From the NCBI RefSeq assembly GCF_000221045.1, contig NC_015856.1:3306542-3370541 (forward strand): a stretch of DNA of 64,000 nucleotides, in the 5' to 3' direction. The translations under genes were made by a program, and so were the position numbers. This document shows positions 62,089-64,000 of the stretch, piece after piece. Below the pieces are notes generated by a model, which was not told the DNA's origin, searched no databases, and was given only the letters and a program-made list of their open reading frames with translations. Source of the DNA: Collimonas fungivorans Ter331. GTDB lineage: Bacteria; Pseudomonadota; Gammaproteobacteria; Burkholderiales; Burkholderiaceae_D. Within the stretch, counting starts at the first letter, position 1, and each line of letters opens with the position of its first letter.

Positions 62089-63327
62089 TTAGTTTTCCTC
62101 GGCCAGCAGCTTGCTGGCATCCAGCACGGAATTCGTCGGCAAAGAAAGCTGCCGGCTGGAGCGCTGCGCGGCAATATCCTTTTCCCAGCTGTCGCGGTCG
62201 GTCAGGTATAGCGGCGCATCGGCGCGGATCGCGCAGACATCGGCAGCGCCGGCGCGCAAGCGGTAGTTGACGGTGCCGCTGACATATTGCACGGTTTCCT
62301 GGATGAAGCGATCGGTTGCGGCGCGCAAAGGCGTGAACCAGCGCCCTTCGATGGCTTCCCGCACCCACAATTGTTCCATGTGCAGTTTTTCGCGCAGCAG
62401 TTCGGCGTCCAGCACCGCGGTTTCCAGGTGCCGGTATGCTTCCAGCAACACCATGGCGGCCGGCGCTTCGCGTACTTCCAGCACCTTCTCGCCCTGCTCC
62501 AGATGTTCCAAGCCGCAATAACGGCCGATGCCGAAGGCGCCGACGCGGCGGTTCAGGTGTGCGATCAGTTCCACCAGCGGCAGGACCTCGCCGTCGATGG
62601 CGACCGGGCGGCCGCCGTCGAACCTGATCGACAGCTCGCTGCTGACAGGCGCCGGATCGACCGCGGCAGTCCAGTCAAACAACGATTCCGGCACCCAAAA
62701 CGATTCCGGATTGTCGAGCGAACCGGATTCGAATTCGCGGCACCACAGGTTGGCGTCGCCGCTGATGCCGCGCGCCTGGAAGTGCGGCAGGCCGGCTGCG
62801 CGCAAGGCTTCGATTTTTTCTTCGCGGGAAATCGCAGTGTATTCGTAAGGCGTGCCGTAATAACCGGCGTAGCCAAGTTGCGCAATCGCGCCGTTCAGCC
62901 GGCGCAGGGTGTTCTGCGACTGGTTGGCGGTATGGACGATGGCGTTGCAGCCGAGGCGCAAGGCGGTTTCGACCGCGAAGCGGGCGATGATCGGGCGCGA
63001 CAGGGACGAGCTGATCGGATAGATGCCCATGTAGCGGGCATTGGCGCGGATCGCCGGCAGTACGGCATCTTCGGCGAACGCTTGCTGGCCGTCGATCACC
63101 AGCAGCTCGGCGCCGAAGTGCGCGGTGATCTGCTGCAGGTCGGCGGCGTTGATGCCCTCGCCCAGGTCTACCGTCAGCGCCGTCACGCGGCAACCGCTGT
63201 CGACCAGGCACTTCAAGGCATAAGTACTATCCAGTCCACCACTGAACAAAGTCAGGACATGCTCGCAGTGAGCCGCAACCAGTTTCAGGTCGTCGATGCT
63301 GCGTATTCTTTTTAGCGGCTGAATCAT
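62089..63327 (-). CDS. argininosuccinate-synthase-related ligase
   Basis: 412-residue ATP-dependent ligase with the ArgG fold. The PP-loop is LFSGGLDSTYALKC (about 27-40), followed by VTALTVDLGEG and YPISSSLSRPIIARFAVETA. The canonical TGKGNDQVRFE segment that binds aspartate and citrulline is replaced by ANQSQNTLRRL (134-144), so the substrates probably differ from ArgG. ATG 63327 has GGAG about 7 bases upstream; a longer frame to 63384 does not. It leads the unit with the dioxygenase. The bona fide argG is presumably elsewhere. Confidence 0.85.
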   Translation of the reverse strand: MIQPLKRIRSIDDLKLVAAHCEHVLTLFSGGLDSTYALKCLVDSGCRVTALTVDLGEGINAADLQQITAHFGAELLVIDGQQAFAEDAVLPAIRANARYMGIYPISSSLSRPIIARFAVETALRLGCNAIVHTANQSQNTLRRLNGAIAQLGYAGYYGTPYEYTAISREEKIEALRAAGLPHFQARGISGDANLWCREFESGSLDNPESFWVPESLFDWTAAVDPAPVSSELSIRFDGGRPVAIDGEVLPLVELIAHLNRRVGAFGIGRYCGLEHLEQGEKVLEVREAPAAMVLLEAYRHLETAVLDAELLREKLHMEQLWVREAIEGRWFTPLRAATDRFIQETVQYVSGTVNYRLRAGAADVCAIRADAPLYLTDRDSWEKDIAAQRSSRQLSLPTNSVLDASKLLAEEN

Positions 63328-63464
63328 GGGCGCTCCGACGTTCAAAAAACTAGATGGTATGAATAAATCAATAAAAACAATCACTAATGAATGTAATTAT
63401 GTTTTATTCCAGCAAATACGATAATCTATGTATTCAGAACAACACTTGTGCACGGCGGGAACAA
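63328..63464. promoter_or_regulatory. divergent AT-rich promoter region, argG-like / LysR
   Basis: 137 bases between divergent starts, strikingly AT-rich (AATAAATCAATAAAAACAAT). This is where LysR T-N11-A sites and both promoters should lie. No single promoter pair stands out enough to name. Confidence 0.55.
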
Positions 63465-64000
63465 ATGGGAGCTAATCGCTATATCAAGCTGATGCCGGAC
63501 ATGGCGGTGTTCGTCCGGGTAGTGGAAACCGGCAGTTTTTCGACTGCGGCTCTGGAACTTGGCATGACGCCTTCGGCTGTCAGCCGCCAAGTGTCGCGTT
63601 TGGAGCAGGCATTATCCGTCAGATTGCTGGAACGCACCACCCGCAAGCTGCGCCTGAGCGAATCCGGCAGTGAAGCCTACCAGCGCTGCCTGGAAATGGT
63701 GGGCGCGGCCAAGGCGGCGATGGAAGTCGCCGACAAGTTCGTGGCGGTGCCGCAGGGCCTGCTGCGGGTCGGCATGCCAAAAGCCTTCGGCAAGGGCGTG
63801 GTGACGCCGCTGATCGCCAGTTTCCTCGAAAGATACCCGCAGGTCGATGTTCAGCTGATACTTACCGACCGCCACGTCGACCTGATCAACGACGATGCCG
63901 ACCTGGTGATCCGCATCACCAGCCAGCCGGCCGACGGCCTGGTGGCGCGGCCGCTGATGTCGATCGACCAGGTGCTGTGCGCCACCCCCAGCTACCTGGC
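63465..64000 (+). CDS. LysR family regulator, 3' truncated by window
   Basis: The frame from ATG 63465 stays open to the window end (178 codons). The N-terminal winged helix reads MAVFVRVVETGSFSTAALEL and TPSAVSRQVSRLEQALSVRL, followed by ERTTRKLRLSESG. The effector domain starts near GLLRVGMPKAFGKGVV. An in-frame ATG at 63492 is another possible start. It is divergent from the argG-like/dioxygenase unit and is its likely regulator. Confidence 0.9.
   Translation, partial: MGANRYIKLMPDMAVFVRVVETGSFSTAALELGMTPSAVSRQVSRLEQALSVRLLERTTRKLRLSESGSEAYQRCLEMVGAAKAAMEVADKFVAVPQGLLRVGMPKAFGKGVVTPLIASFLERYPQVDVQLILTDRHVDLINDDADLVIRITSQPADGLVARPLMSIDQVLCATPSYL

Overview
The window reads as chromosomal DNA of a GC-rich betaproteobacterium. 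Gene content and protein style (KatG, a ComEC/TatD pair, dnaX-ybaB-recR, many LysR regulators, a DUF2875/Tle3 type VI module) suggest Oxalobacteraceae, perhaps Collimonas-like. That placement is inference from memory, not from a search. No rRNA, tRNA, CRISPR array or intact insertion sequence was seen. Both window edges cut genes: an ABC-2 permease at the left and a LysR regulator at the right.

Layout. 1-8.3 kb: exporter permease end, GNAT acetyltransferase, small membrane protein, ArsP-like permease, GlcG-like protein with divergent LysR, a secreted MetX-like hydrolase with divergent LysR, YjdM, and a TAXI-type solute-binding protein. 8.4-10.6 kb: katG. 10.6-14.9 kb: an accessory patch that opens with a transposase remnant and holds GNAT, TetR, an SDR behind a strong promoter studded with repeated operators, and two methyltransferases. 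15-21 kb: a DHCW cupin, XdhC, and a periplasmic molybdenum hydroxylase operon (Tat-exported large subunit, 2Fe-2S subunit, tri-heme cytochrome c). 21.3-22.5 kb: a lipoprotein glycerophosphodiesterase behind a probable PhoB promoter.

22.6-29.6 kb: an orphan type VI secretion island (vgrG, phospholipase tle3, adaptor tla3, PAAR) with no visible immunity gene. A SymE-like toxin gene (30.1 kb) and a nitrate/sulfonate/taurine-type ABC importer operon (30.6-33.4 kb) follow. 33.6-36.8 kb: recR-ybaB-dnaX, where dnaX carries an A9 slippery run that could give a gamma subunit. 37-45.5 kb: AidB-like flavoprotein, PBP1A, a hydrolase, ComEC and TatD. 45.6-51.3 kb: a catabolic-looking cluster of flavin reductase-MarR fusion, LysR, MFS, DUF2848 and a frameshifted amidase. 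51.3-57.7 kb: DUF1223, a pterin pair (pteridine reductase-like SDR and PCD), a secreted hydrolase, an NADPH-FMN reductase, DUF1304, a GST and small proteins. 57.8-59.7 kb: a secreted S53 protease.

60.2-64 kb is the most intriguing locus. An argininosuccinate-synthase-like enzyme with a changed substrate loop is adjacent to an Fe/2OG dioxygenase of the amino-acid hydroxylase type. After three 14-bp repeats and a terminator comes an EamA exporter, and a LysR gene diverges from the locus. It looks like a small amino-acid-derived metabolite pathway that makes and exports its product.

Repeats. Two copies of a palindromic GTAGGGTGGGCA element and one 165-bp MITE-like inverted repeat are present. 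Each supplies the TAG stop codon of a neighbouring gene.
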